Assembly: GCA_964344655.1 (NCBI GenBank)
Contig: CAYFOF010000001.1
Coordinates: 62,001-126,000 of the forward strand
Source of the DNA: JABJPM01 sp964344655
GTDB lineage: Archaea; Nanobdellota; Nanobdellia; SCGC-AAA011-G17; PNOQ01
DNA length: 64,000 bases
Reading direction: 5' to 3'
A program made the translations under genes and the position numbers. Numbering within the stretch: position 1 is the stretch's first letter; the number at the start of each line of letters is the position of its first letter. Of the stretch, positions 16,714 through 25,446 are shown piece by piece. Under the pieces are notes generated by a model, which saw nothing but the letters and a program-made list of their open reading frames with translations, was not told where the DNA came from and searched no databases.

Positions 16714-17044
16714 ACTCTGACATTTGTTTTAGGAAACCTTTTTGTTTTAACCACACAACTTGAGTTTTATTATATTTCCAAATTATATCGCATTTTTCAT
16801 CTGCTTCAAATTCCCAGGGTTCTACTAAAACGATATCTCCAGCTCTAACCCATAAAGACCGTTTTAACCTTCCAGGAATTCTTGCTAGTCTTGTTTTTCC
16901 ATCTAAACAAGCTACATGCATTCTTGATCCTCCTAATCTTTGAGTTACAGTTCCTAAAACTTCTTTGCCTCGAGGAGTTCTAACTCTAATTGGCTGATCT
17001 GTTTCTGCTTCTTTATTTTTACTTCCTGGTTTTTTAAATGCCAT
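16700..17044 (-). CDS. eif1A: translation initiation factor aIF1A
   Basis: 114 residues from the ATG at 17042-17044. The S1-type OB-fold includes GTVTQRLGGSRMHVACLDG, RIPGRLKRSLWVRAGD and the tail WKYNKTQVVWLKQKGFL, all standard for a/eIF1A. It binds the ribosomal A site during initiation. The frame can be opened further upstream, but a TTTATAAA box at 17066-17073 places the transcript start at this ATG, so the message is leaderless and the longer form is not made. Confidence 0.95.
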   Translation of the reverse strand: MAFKKPGSKNKEAETDQPIRVRTPRGKEVLGTVTQRLGGSRMHVACLDGKTRLARIPGRLKRSLWVRAGDIVLVEPWEFEADEKCDIIWKYNKTQVVWLKQKGFLKQMSEFEEF

Positions 17045-17065
17045 AATATAAGGGTAAGAAATTGT

Positions 17066-17098
17066 TTTATAAACGTTTGGGTTGGAAATCTTTATATA
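17066..17098. promoter_or_regulatory. divergent promoter pair (aIF1A operon and 68-residue gene)
   Basis: TTTATAAA (17066-17073, minus-strand use) lies 22-29 bp from the aIF1A ATG at 17044, and TTTATATA (17091-17098, plus-strand use) lies 23-30 bp from the ATG at 17121. Both genes are therefore predicted to be leaderless and their TATA boxes are only 17 bp apart, so TBP/TFB complexes on the two may interfere. Confidence 0.65.
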
Positions 17099-17120
17099 TT
17101 TGTTTTTGTCAATATTTGAT

Positions 17121-17327
17121 ATGGTAGTAAATACTTCAGAAGGTTTGTGTGCATTATTAAAGGCAAGGGGTGCTAAGGGGGTTGAGGCTAGACAACCCAC
17201 AGCAGAAGAAATTGCAGAATTGGATGTTCGTCGTAGCGAAATTAATCATTACTTAGAAATTCTTAGAAGATTTGAATATGATTCCAGGAGAAGTGCGCCA
17301 AATATAATTACGAGATATTCTACTTAG
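17121..17327 (+). CDS. small hypothetical protein
   Basis: 68 residues from the ATG at 17121, chosen because the TTTATATA box ends 22 bp before it; an upstream ATG at 17082 lies before the TATA box. Basic, helical (PTAEEIAELDVRRSEINHYL), no membrane segment, no family recognised. The stop codon overlaps the stop of the convergent Nmd3-domain gene by 4 bp. Confidence 0.55.
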   Translation: MVVNTSEGLCALLKARGAKGVEARQPTAEEIAELDVRRSEINHYLEILRRFEYDSRRSAPNIITRYST

Positions 17328-17638
17328 TCTTCTTCTTTTTTTAGTCTCAATAAAACCGTTAAACGATATACTAATTTTCCTTTTTGTTTATTCTCACCAA
17401 CTAAAGAACGAGTTATTTTTGTTTCTCCGTTAAATTGTTTTTTGAATTTTTTTGATAATCCAAATGCAACTCTTGAAGAAGAAACTAGAACATCTAAACC
17501 TTCTTTTCTTTCAAAAATGTCAGTTATTTCCGCATTTTCTTTGTTAATTTCTTTTTTTACAAAATCCAATAATTTTTCATCTTTAGGACGAACTTGTATT
17601 ATTGCTTGATAGGCTTTGCCTGTTATGTATTTTTTCAT
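17324..17638 (-). CDS. stand-alone NMD3-type domain protein
   Basis: 104 residues. The sequence matches the central/C-terminal part of archaeal NMD3: AYQAIIQVRPKDEKLLDFV, then GLDVLVSSSRVAFGLSKKF, and TRSLVGENKQKGKLVYRLTVLLR. NMD3 is the 60S export/late-assembly adaptor in eukaryotes. The N-terminal zinc-finger region of the full family is missing, and no separate Cys4 module is encoded beside it except aIF2-beta's own zinc ribbon. It sits last in a four-gene operon (aIF2-beta, 154-residue protein, DUF424, this), each start overlapping or touching the previous stop. Confidence 0.65.
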   Translation of the reverse strand: MKKYITGKAYQAIIQVRPKDEKLLDFVKKEINKENAEITDIFERKEGLDVLVSSSRVAFGLSKKFKKQFNGETKITRSLVGENKQKGKLVYRLTVLLRLKKEED

Positions 17639-17928
17639 TCTAACTGGTAAACTTGAGCGTGAGGTATTTTTTTTATTTCTATTATAGAATCTTTTTCAAT
17701 TATATTATTATCTAATGCTAACTTTATTGATTTTTTTCCAACAATATTTAGATTTACAGAATTTTTCATAATTTCTATGATTTCTTCTTCTGGAAGTTTT
17801 TCTCCTTTGTAGAATCTTTCTGTAATGTTTAAATTTAAGTCTCCTTCAGAAATTTCTTTGCCAATTAAATCTTCATCACAAATTGCGACTATGTTTCTAT
17901 CATTTGATTTATGGATTTTTACGAACAT
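17635..17928 (-). CDS. DUF424 family protein
   Basis: 97 residues with the family pattern: IVAICDEDLIGKEISEGDLN, the ITERFYKGEKLPEEE segment, NSVNLNIVGKKSIKLAL and the end KIPHAQVYQLE. DUF424 is an archaeal protein of unknown biochemical function that is repeatedly found beside aIF2-beta and NMD3 genes, suggesting a translation or ribosome-assembly role. It overlaps its downstream neighbour by 4 bp and its upstream neighbour by 1 bp. Confidence 0.88.
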   Translation of the reverse strand: MFVKIHKSNDRNIVAICDEDLIGKEISEGDLNLNITERFYKGEKLPEEEIIEIMKNSVNLNIVGKKSIKLALDNNIIEKDSIIEIKKIPHAQVYQLE

Positions 17929-18392
17929 TATCCGTGGTAACCTGCTTTTTGTTTAGGTAATTCTTTATCCCAAGTCGCTATAATTAATTTCATATATCTT
18001 TTTTGAGTTTGTTTTATTTTATCCCATTGCTTCCATAGTTTTTTTATGAATATTGCAGCTTTATCATCATCTTCTAAATCATAGAATAAACATTCTTGGT
18101 ATAGTGATCCTATTTTTTTATAGAAATTGAACATTTCTTTTCTTATTGATTCGGATAAATTATTTACGGCCATCATTGAATGTATTGAATTAGGATTTGG
18201 ATTTACAACTGGATCTAACATTTCTAAAAAATTTCTTAGTTTATTTGCCATAACTCTGATTATTGCTTTTACTGGTCTTCCAGATCTATTTTCTTCTAAA
18301 GCCCTAATTTCAAATTCTTCATCTAATTTGTTAAAGCTTGGTAGTTTGTGTTTTTTTATTAACACATCGTATTCTGATTTTATTGTATCCAT
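17928..18392 (-). CDS. helical hypothetical protein in the aIF2-beta operon
   Basis: 154 residues, predicted all-alpha, with many Lys/Asp/Glu and aromatic residues (FIKKLWKQWDKIKQTQKRYM). No signal peptide or metal motif. Gap of 1 bp to aIF2-beta and 1-bp overlap with DUF424, so clearly in the operon. The family is unknown to me; the position points to translation. Confidence 0.7.
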   Translation of the reverse strand: MDTIKSEYDVLIKKHKLPSFNKLDEEFEIRALEENRSGRPVKAIIRVMANKLRNFLEMLDPVVNPNPNSIHSMMAVNNLSESIRKEMFNFYKKIGSLYQECLFYDLEDDDKAAIFIKKLWKQWDKIKQTQKRYMKLIIATWDKELPKQKAGYHG

Positions 18393-18393
18393 T

Positions 18394-18801
18394 TTATATT
18401 TTTGATTTTATTGGGTGTTTTGCACCGCATGCAGTACATTTTAACACCAAAACTTTTCCTTCCTTCATTATTTGTGTATCTGGTCTTTTGCAATCTTTGC
18501 AAATTACAAATTCATTTGCGTATTTTTGCAATTTTTCGTTGATTAATCCTGAGGAGATTTTTCTTCCTAGTGTTAATCTTTGTCCATCAATTGTTCCTGG
18601 CGCAGCTAGTTCTCTTAGTAAATATTTAAGCATGTGTTTTTCATCTCTTCTTAAAATTGTGGCTATTTGGGAGAAATTAGTTATTATTGTTTTATTTCCT
18701 TCTATGTGCCCCTTTACTTTTGGCATTTCAAATCTTTCTTTAGAATCTGCTTTTTCTGGAAGATTCTTTTTTGCCCTTTCCAATAACTTCTCGTATTCCA
18801 T
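18394..18801 (-). CDS. eif2B: translation initiation factor aIF2 beta subunit
   Basis: 135 residues. The core domain contains KTIITNFSQIATILRRDEKH and the LAAPGTIDGQRLTLGRKIS loop. The C-terminal zinc ribbon is CKDC (about 111-114) ... CTAC (about 129-132). Beta joins alpha and gamma to carry initiator tRNA to the 30S. First gene of the operon that continues with a helical protein, DUF424 and the NMD3-domain protein. Confidence 0.95.
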   Translation of the reverse strand: MEYEKLLERAKKNLPEKADSKERFEMPKVKGHIEGNKTIITNFSQIATILRRDEKHMLKYLLRELAAPGTIDGQRLTLGRKISSGLINEKLQKYANEFVICKDCKRPDTQIMKEGKVLVLKCTACGAKHPIKSKI

Positions 18802-18848
18802 TGAAAAATAGTATTTTGGGCCTTTTATAAATGTTTTTAAAGAAAATT

Positions 18849-19571
18849 TTATTCTATTAATTTTAGTTTACCGGCTTTTATTTCAAAGATTTCTCCTTCT
18901 TTTAGTAAATCTTGTATTAAATTATTAGTAGATTCTTCGCCAAATCCTGCTTTTGCCACTACTTCTGTTGTTTCTGCTCCTTCTCCAGAATCTAATTCAG
19001 CAATTATATCTAAAACTTTTTGTCTTTCTTCGCCAATAGATTCTTCACTTGTAGAAATAACTTCTTCTTCAATTATTGATTCTTCTTTGATTACGGGTGT
19101 TTCTTCAACTTTTTGTACTTTTTCTACTTGTTGTGGGGTTGCTTTTGGAGTTTCTGATTTTTCCCCATATAATTTTGTTAATTCTAATTTTCTTAATTGG
19201 ATCCACTCCGGTTTTTCTAATTTTCTTGCAATTTCTGGGACTAGGTAAATTTGTCCGTTGTATTCTCTTACTCTTCCAATTACTAGAACTGTGTCTCCTA
19301 TCTTTATGTTTTCTATTATTTTTGTATCTTCATTCCATGCTTTTAACGCAATATTATCAGAGCCATCATCTAATGTTAGAGAAATATAAGTAGAATCATC
19401 ATTTTTGTAATTCATTATTACATTAGCAATTATATTTGCCCTTGAAATTTTTTTATCTTTTACCTGAACGTAACTTGGAGTCCATTCTCCTTCAGGATTT
19501 ATGAATTCCCCATTTATTATGTCTGAAATCCATGCTTTGTATGCTGTTTGTCTTATTTGAGATTCTGCCAT
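18849..19571 (-). CDS. RPA-like OB-fold single-strand DNA-binding protein
   Basis: 240 residues. An OB-fold at about 35-125 (RANIIANVIMNYKNDDSTYI, ALKAWNEDTKIIENIKIGDT, VLVIGRVREYNGQIYLVPE) is followed by an acidic Glu-rich linker (about 145-180) and a C-terminal winged helix (LDIIAELDSGEGAETTEVVA) like RPA32. It ends 3 bp before the MCM start, so both form one operon. It probably coats single-stranded DNA exposed by MCM. A PhrB-type single-domain RPA would look different; the OB plus winged-helix form supports the RPA32-like reading. Confidence 0.8.
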   Translation of the reverse strand: MAESQIRQTAYKAWISDIINGEFINPEGEWTPSYVQVKDKKISRANIIANVIMNYKNDDSTYISLTLDDGSDNIALKAWNEDTKIIENIKIGDTVLVIGRVREYNGQIYLVPEIARKLEKPEWIQLRKLELTKLYGEKSETPKATPQQVEKVQKVEETPVIKEESIIEEEVISTSEESIGEERQKVLDIIAELDSGEGAETTEVVAKAGFGEESTNNLIQDLLKEGEIFEIKAGKLKLIE

Positions 19572-19574
19572 TGT

Positions 19575-21605
19575 CTATATTTTTTGTATATATCCTCGTT
19601 TTGGTTCGAAGATATCTCCATTCCTTTTTAATTTTTCTATGATCTCATATATCTTATCTTCTGGTATGTTTTTTTCTTTTGCCTCTGCAATTATGTCATC
19701 CATTGCGATTGAAACTCCCTTTTCTTCTCCACCAAGAGTGTTTATTATCTCTTTCATTGCAACTATTTTGTTTCTTTCAGAAGAGGGCATTGAAGTTGAG
19801 AATCTATCTATGTCTATTTGTCCAGTTTCTTCATCAAAACCAATTTGCATTAAACAGTATTTCGTTAATTTTATTGCAATTTGGGCATCTTCTCTTGTTA
19901 CTTCATCTGAAAATCTTATTTTTGCTGATGCTTCTGAGAGTCTAACTATTGCCTCTAATTGTCGTGCAGAAATTGGGATTGATTTTTGTTCTCCTTCTCC
20001 TTGAACTGAATTTCTTAAATTTACATAGAAATCTTTTATTTCGTCAGATGCTTCAGGAGTCATTTTAGGGTTTATGTTTTTCTTAGCATAAGCAATATAT
20101 TTTTTCATTAAATTTGGTTCTATTACTTTTGTTTCTTCTTCTTTTGCTTCGCCTCGATAGAATTTTAAAATATGTCCTGCAATTTTGTCATCTTTATCTT
20201 TGTTTGGAATGTCCCTAATTGGAAAAATTAAATCAAATCTATTAATTAACGAAGGAGGTAAATCAATTTGTGCAGGAATTGGAGTGTAAGGGTCAAATCT
20301 TGATAGTTTTGGATTGGCTGCAGCTAAAACTGTTGTTTCTGCTCTTAATGTTGCTTGGATATTTGCTTTAGAGATTGTAATTGTTTGTTGCTCTAAAGCT
20401 TCGTGTAATGCACTTCTATCTTCATGAGACATTTTATCAAGTTCGTCAATTGCACATACACCTTTATTTGCTAAAACCATTGCTCCAGCTTCAAGAGACC
20501 ATCCTTTTAGGAATTCATCTTTAACAACTGCGGCAGTAAGCCCTGCTCCAGATGCACCTTTACCAGATAGAAATCTTGCTTTAGGTGCTGATTTTGAAAT
20601 AAATTGTAATAACTGTGATTTTCCTGCCCCAGGATCTCCAACCAACAATATGTGAATATCTCCTCTTCTTATTACTCCATCAGACATTACTTTTCTTGTG
20701 CCTGCAAATAATTGTAAAACTAAAGATGATTTAATTTCTTTGTATCCAAAAATAGAAGGAGCAATAGAATCTGTTAATTTTTTGAATACTTCTTTATCTT
20801 TTGCAAGTTTTTTAATTTCTTTTAGTTCTTCTTCGCTTATATCTAGGTCTTCGAATGTTTCTTGTACGGGTTCTATGTTATTTGCTTCAACCGCTAAGTC
20901 AAACATTCTGGATGGTGCACCAGATTTTAATAATATTGGAACTTCTTTTAGTATTCCTGTAACTCTTACCCTAGTTCCGGGAGTTGTTTTTTGTTCCATC
21001 TTTGGTTCTACCAGGTCTTCTTGTAAAAATACTTGTAATCTTTTTGGTTGTGATCCTCCTTCTAATGTATCAGGAGATTCTTCTAGTATAATTCTTTGAG
21101 CATCTACCATGTCTTTTTTTAGTAATTTAAAGTGGCCTTTTCTTCCACAGCTACATCTTGTGGGTTCTTTGAAAGCTTGATCTATTTGTAATATTGACAG
21201 CATATTTCCACAGGTGGGGCATTCGAATTTGGCAGAAACTGCTTGAGGCCTTACATCTGAAGCTTGTCTGACAATCCCTTCAATTACAATCATACTGAAT
21301 AGATCTACACTTCTAACATCTCTTATCGCTCTTTTTTGGGAGTTTGGGAGGTTAATGAATCTAATATTGAACGTTTTCTTTTCTGGAAGTTCTAGTTGAT
21401 CAATTGCTAAGCCTGCATTTTGTAGGGTTTCATAAGGCTCATTAAGAAATTGTTCTGATAACTCTACATCAAATTTAGATAAATCTAAGAAATCTATTGT
21501 TATGAATTTGCTTCCCCACTTAACAGCATTATTTAGTTCTTTAGTGTATACTGTTTCCAAGAATTCTTTGAATCTCTCTATTTGATCTATCGCATCTTTT
21601 GGCAA
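19575..21605 (-). CDS. mcm: replicative DNA helicase MCM
   Basis: 676-residue hexameric 3'-5' helicase. The N-terminal domain carries a zinc site CPTC (about 130) and CSCG (about 152). The AAA+ core has Walker A GDPGAGKSQLL, Walker B KGVCAIDELDKM, sensor 1 TTVLAAANPK and the arginine finger SLINRFDLIF. The C-terminal winged helix follows. The start codon is TTG (21603-21605): a GGGGGTG ribosome binding site lies 5 nt upstream and the reading frame begins MPKDAIDQIERF. Co-transcribed with the OB-fold protein downstream. Confidence 0.97.
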   Translation of the reverse strand: MPKDAIDQIERFKEFLETVYTKELNNAVKWGSKFITIDFLDLSKFDVELSEQFLNEPYETLQNAGLAIDQLELPEKKTFNIRFINLPNSQKRAIRDVRSVDLFSMIVIEGIVRQASDVRPQAVSAKFECPTCGNMLSILQIDQAFKEPTRCSCGRKGHFKLLKKDMVDAQRIILEESPDTLEGGSQPKRLQVFLQEDLVEPKMEQKTTPGTRVRVTGILKEVPILLKSGAPSRMFDLAVEANNIEPVQETFEDLDISEEELKEIKKLAKDKEVFKKLTDSIAPSIFGYKEIKSSLVLQLFAGTRKVMSDGVIRRGDIHILLVGDPGAGKSQLLQFISKSAPKARFLSGKGASGAGLTAAVVKDEFLKGWSLEAGAMVLANKGVCAIDELDKMSHEDRSALHEALEQQTITISKANIQATLRAETTVLAAANPKLSRFDPYTPIPAQIDLPPSLINRFDLIFPIRDIPNKDKDDKIAGHILKFYRGEAKEEETKVIEPNLMKKYIAYAKKNINPKMTPEASDEIKDFYVNLRNSVQGEGEQKSIPISARQLEAIVRLSEASAKIRFSDEVTREDAQIAIKLTKYCLMQIGFDEETGQIDIDRFSTSMPSSERNKIVAMKEIINTLGGEEKGVSIAMDDIIAEAKEKNIPEDKIYEIIEKLKRNGDIFEPKRGYIQKI

Positions 21606-21669
21606 ATTAACACCCCCAGAATCTGGAAGTTTGTTATAGTTTAAAAGAATTTATGTAAGAAAAAAGAAA

Positions 21670-22209
21670 TTATTTTAGCTTCTTAAGATTTGAAGCTAAA
21701 GTTTCTACAGCTGATTTTAAATCAGATTCAGATTTTGTACCCGTACAAACAATCTTTCCATTACTAAATAATAGGAATGTTGCTCGTGTTCCTGGAAGTT
21801 TATATACTAATCCCGGGAATTGTTCAGGTTCATATTCTGAGTTTTCTAATTTCATAGCTAATTCGTTTAGGTTTAGGTCTAAACCAATATCTCCAGAAGC
21901 AACCATGTTCTGTACAGTTATTTTTGGTTTGATTGTAACTTTAACTCCAATTTTAGCTACTGCTTTAATTATTTCATTTATAGATTCACGTACTTTTGCC
22001 ATAGATCTTGCGCCAGTACAAACAACTTTACCTGAACTGAAAATTAATGCTGATGTTTTTGGTTCCCTTATTCTCATAACTAGCCCTGGAAATTGTTCAG
22101 GATTATATTCTGTATTGGAAAGTGTCTCTGCTAATTTAATTAAATGCACATCATGTTCTAAAGAAGTTGAACAAACAATGTTAACAATTTTGATAGTTTT
22201 TTTACCCAT
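21670..22209 (-). CDS. tbp: TATA-box-binding protein
   Basis: 179 residues forming the two-fold pseudosymmetric saddle: repeats at about 5-90 (LEHDVHLIKLAETLSNTEYN, FPGLVMRIREPKTSALIFSS) and 95-175 (GLDLNLNELAMKLENSEYE, FPGLVYKLPGTRATFLLFS). Each has the GKIVCTG strand. It recruits TFB and RNA polymerase to the many TTTATAAA boxes seen here. A strong ribosome binding site AGGGGG lies 8 nt before the ATG, so this message has a leader. Confidence 0.97.
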   Translation of the reverse strand: MGKKTIKIVNIVCSTSLEHDVHLIKLAETLSNTEYNPEQFPGLVMRIREPKTSALIFSSGKVVCTGARSMAKVRESINEIIKAVAKIGVKVTIKPKITVQNMVASGDIGLDLNLNELAMKLENSEYEPEQFPGLVYKLPGTRATFLLFSNGKIVCTGTKSESDLKSAVETLASNLKKLK

Positions 22210-22290
22210 TTGGTTTTCCCCCTGTAAAAATTATATATAAAGGTTTTAAAGAAGACTTTATAAATGTTTATAAAAGGCTGTTGTTATTTA

Positions 22291-25200
22291 TTAGGAATTA
22301 ATTTTTATAAAAATCTCAAATTCTTTGTCTTTTATTTTAAGTTTTTCTTGAATTGGATAAGTTTGTTTTGAAAATTCTAGGTTTGTTGCTCCAACTTTAG
22401 ATTTTATAGATTCTTTCCAAGATTCTAAATTTAAATTGGAAACAATTGCTAAATCTATTGTATCTTGTTTCTTTAGTTTGTTTTCTTTTCTTATATCTTG
22501 TACTCTTCTCATCAATTCACGAGCAAATCCTTCTAGTTCTAGTTCTTGATGTGTTTCGGTTTCTAGAATTACTTTTCCTTTATTGAAATCAGAAGAAACT
22601 AAGTTTTCTGGTAAATGTTCTTTAACAATTATATGTGTTTTATTTAGTTCAAAATTATTTATTCTTACTCTTCCTTTTTCATTTAATTCTTTTAGTAATG
22701 AATCGTTTAGTTCTTTTCTTATTATTACAGAATCTTTTTGAAAATCTTTTCCAATTTGTGAATTATTTGGGGTTATCTCTATCTTTGAACCCGAGAATGT
22801 TTTTTCAAATAATATATCTTTAACATTTAATTTAGATTTTATTAATTCTTTAAGATTTTTTATTGTTCTTTCTGCTTCTTCTGAATTTGAAACTACAGTT
22901 ATATTTTGTAATGGCCATCTTACTCCTGTTTTTATTTTTTCTCTAGCTGCCAATCCTGATTGAATTATTTGATCTGCAAATGCTATTTCTTCTTCTAATT
23001 CTTTGTTTATTAGAGATTCTTCATATTTTGGCCAACGAAGCATTGCGATGGAATCTCCTTCTAAATTAAATTCTTTTTTTAGCTCTAAGAATATTTTTTC
23101 AGTTATGAAAGGAGTTACTGTAGATAACATTTTTACTGTTTCAAATAATACTTTGTAAATTGTGGATAAAACTAATTCTGGTTTTTCGTGTATCTTTTCT
23201 CTTGTGTATTGCATGTAATTTCTTGATAGATCTAAGAATAATTGTTCTAATTCTCCCGGAACTTTATCTAGTTCGTAGAATTCATATAGTTCTGTTACTT
23301 TTTTTATTGTAGTATTTAATCTAGATAAGATGTATTTTTCTTCTATTTCTAAATCATTAGATAAAACTGTTGGATCTATTTTTTGAGATTTAGAATATTC
23401 TAATAAATAATTGAATGTGTTCCATAAAATCATTAAATTTCTTTTTTTTACTTCTATTTCTTTCCAGGAAAATGAGATATCTTCTCCGGCATTTGTTTGA
23501 GAGAAATATAGCCTTAATGTATCTGCCCCATATTTTTCTATGATTTCATAAGGAGATATTACATTTCCAATAGATTTTGACATTTTTACTCCATCTACGT
23601 CTGTAAGCATACCATGGGAATAAACATTTTTGAAAGGAATTTTGTCGAAACCAATTATAGAGGCAATCATTAGTAGATTAAACCATCCTCTAACTTGTTC
23701 TCTTGCTTCAAGTATGAAATCTGCCGGGAATAATTTTTCTAGTAAATCTTTTCTTTTTGGGAAGTAAAGGCAAGCCCAAGAAGCAACTCCAGCGTCAATC
23801 CAAACATCTAGTATGTCAGGAATTCTTTGCATTGTTTTTCCACATTCGCAAGGGATTTCTATTTTATCTATCCAAGGTCTGTGAAGATTTTCTGGTTCTT
23901 TGTTTGATAATGTTTTTAGTTCTTCTTTTGAAGAAATTACTTTATATTTTTTACATTCTGTACATTTCCAAATTGGAGCGGGAGTTCCCCAGAATCTTTG
24001 TTTTGTAATTGAATTATCTCTTAGATTTTCTAACCATGAATCAAAAGAATTTTTTACTGTTTTTGGAACCCAATGTATTTGTTTATTATATGCAAGCATT
24101 TTGTCTTTCAAATCTTCAATTTTGAAAAACCATTGATTTGTTGTTCTAAATATTACTGGATCATTACTTCTTTCACAGAAAGCATAATCATGTTCTACTG
24201 TTTCTGAAGAAATTAATGCATTTTTATTTTCTAATTCTTCAATAAATTTATTATCGTCATCTTTTGCTTTTAATCCTGAAAAAATTCCCATTCCTTCTTT
24301 GAAGTATCCTTTGTGATCAACTTCATTGTATGGAGGAATATTATTTTTATGTCCCACTTCGTAATCTTCTGGACCACAACCTGGAGCACAGTGTACTAAA
24401 CCAGTCCCTGTTTCTGTTGTTACATATTCTTTTGATAGTAAAACAGTATGAACATTTGGATGTTTTTGTTTTAAAGATTTGTAATTAATTTCTTTTTCAA
24501 AAGGATGTTCGTATTCTAAATGTTCTAGGTCTTTTCCTTTGAATTCTTCTAAGATTGTGTAATCTTTTTCTAATTTTGTTTTTATTAGAGAATCAGCTAA
24601 ATCTTTTGCAATTATCCAAGATTCGTTATCTACTTTTGCCTTAATATATTCAACTTCTGGATTTACCATTACTGCAAGATTGAATGGGATTGTCCAAGGG
24701 GTTGTTGTCCAGATTAGTAAATATTCATTTTCTTTCTCTTTTACTTTGAATTTTACGTATATTGATTTATCTTTAACTGTTTTATACTCGCATTCGTGTT
24801 TTGCTAGAGCTGTTTCACAAGTTGGACACCATGTCATGGTTTTTTTACCTTCGTAAAGTCTTCCTTCTTCTTCTGCTCGTTTTATTAGCCACCAAACACT
24901 TTCAATCCATTCTTCTTCAATTGGCATGTATGCATTTTCGTAATCCATCCAAACTCCAAGTCCGAATAAATCTTCGTTCATAATTTTAGCGTGTTTTATT
25001 GAGAAATCCATGCATGCTTTTGCAAATTTATCCAAGCCATATTTTTCTATGTCTTCTTTTGTTTTTAGATTAAGTTCTTTTTGTACTTTCGAGGCTGTTG
25101 GAATTCCATGCATATCGTATCCTGCACGATCCCAGACATTAAATCCCACCATTTGTTTATATCTTAGTACAAAATCTTTCATAGAATTATTCCATGCATG

Positions 25201-25350
25201 CCCTGCATGTAATTTTCCGGAAGTATATGGAGGACCTTGTAAAAAATAGAAAGGCTTATTCTGTTTAGTAGAATCTCGTACTTTCTTGTAGATTTTGTTT
25301 TTTTTCCAAAATTCTAATACTTCTTGTTCTATTTTTTGTTGATCATACAT
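22291..25350 (-). CDS. ileS: isoleucyl-tRNA synthetase
   Basis: 1019 residues. The HIGH-type motif is PPYTSGKLHAGHAWNNSMKD (about 39-58), the editing CP1 domain includes the WTTTPWTIPFNLAV and GTGLVHCAPGCGPEDYEVG segments, and KMSKS appears in VDGVKMSKSIGNVI (about 590). The C-terminal part is the long anticodon-binding region of the archaeal/eukaryotic type. The ATG is preceded by TTTAAA at 25378-25383, 28-33 bp upstream, shared space with the divergent rfcS promoter. Confidence 0.97.
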   Translation of the reverse strand: MYDQQKIEQEVLEFWKKNKIYKKVRDSTKQNKPFYFLQGPPYTSGKLHAGHAWNNSMKDFVLRYKQMVGFNVWDRAGYDMHGIPTASKVQKELNLKTKEDIEKYGLDKFAKACMDFSIKHAKIMNEDLFGLGVWMDYENAYMPIEEEWIESVWWLIKRAEEEGRLYEGKKTMTWCPTCETALAKHECEYKTVKDKSIYVKFKVKEKENEYLLIWTTTPWTIPFNLAVMVNPEVEYIKAKVDNESWIIAKDLADSLIKTKLEKDYTILEEFKGKDLEHLEYEHPFEKEINYKSLKQKHPNVHTVLLSKEYVTTETGTGLVHCAPGCGPEDYEVGHKNNIPPYNEVDHKGYFKEGMGIFSGLKAKDDDNKFIEELENKNALISSETVEHDYAFCERSNDPVIFRTTNQWFFKIEDLKDKMLAYNKQIHWVPKTVKNSFDSWLENLRDNSITKQRFWGTPAPIWKCTECKKYKVISSKEELKTLSNKEPENLHRPWIDKIEIPCECGKTMQRIPDILDVWIDAGVASWACLYFPKRKDLLEKLFPADFILEAREQVRGWFNLLMIASIIGFDKIPFKNVYSHGMLTDVDGVKMSKSIGNVISPYEIIEKYGADTLRLYFSQTNAGEDISFSWKEIEVKKRNLMILWNTFNYLLEYSKSQKIDPTVLSNDLEIEEKYILSRLNTTIKKVTELYEFYELDKVPGELEQLFLDLSRNYMQYTREKIHEKPELVLSTIYKVLFETVKMLSTVTPFITEKIFLELKKEFNLEGDSIAMLRWPKYEESLINKELEEEIAFADQIIQSGLAAREKIKTGVRWPLQNITVVSNSEEAERTIKNLKELIKSKLNVKDILFEKTFSGSKIEITPNNSQIGKDFQKDSVIIRKELNDSLLKELNEKGRVRINNFELNKTHIIVKEHLPENLVSSDFNKGKVILETETHQELELEGFARELMRRVQDIRKENKLKKQDTIDLAIVSNLNLESWKESIKSKVGATNLEFSKQTYPIQEKLKIKDKEFEIFIKINS

Positions 25351-25377
25351 CTTTCTAGGATTAGAAAAAAGTCGCGA

Positions 25378-25427
25378 TTTAAATAATTATCCATGGTTGC
25401 CAAAAACCAGCAAAATACTTATAAATT
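25378..25427. promoter_or_regulatory. divergent promoters of ileS and rfcS
   Basis: ATTTAAAT (25377-25384) is placed for ileS, starting near 25352. CTTATAAATT (25418-25427) is placed for rfcS, 20-29 bp before the ATG at 25447. The second box lies inside the longest possible rfcS reading frame, which argues that frame's first 18 codons are not translated. Confidence 0.6.
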
Positions 25428-25446
25428 GGCCCAGATTAACAGGCGT

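Noticed and set aside
17045..17200. N-terminal extension of aIF1A
   Set aside because: Frame is open but the TATA box at 17066-17073 lies inside it and the family start is the ATG at 17044.
25393..25446. N-terminal extension of RfcS
   Set aside because: The TATA box at 25418-25427 lies inside it; the family begins at the ATG 25447.
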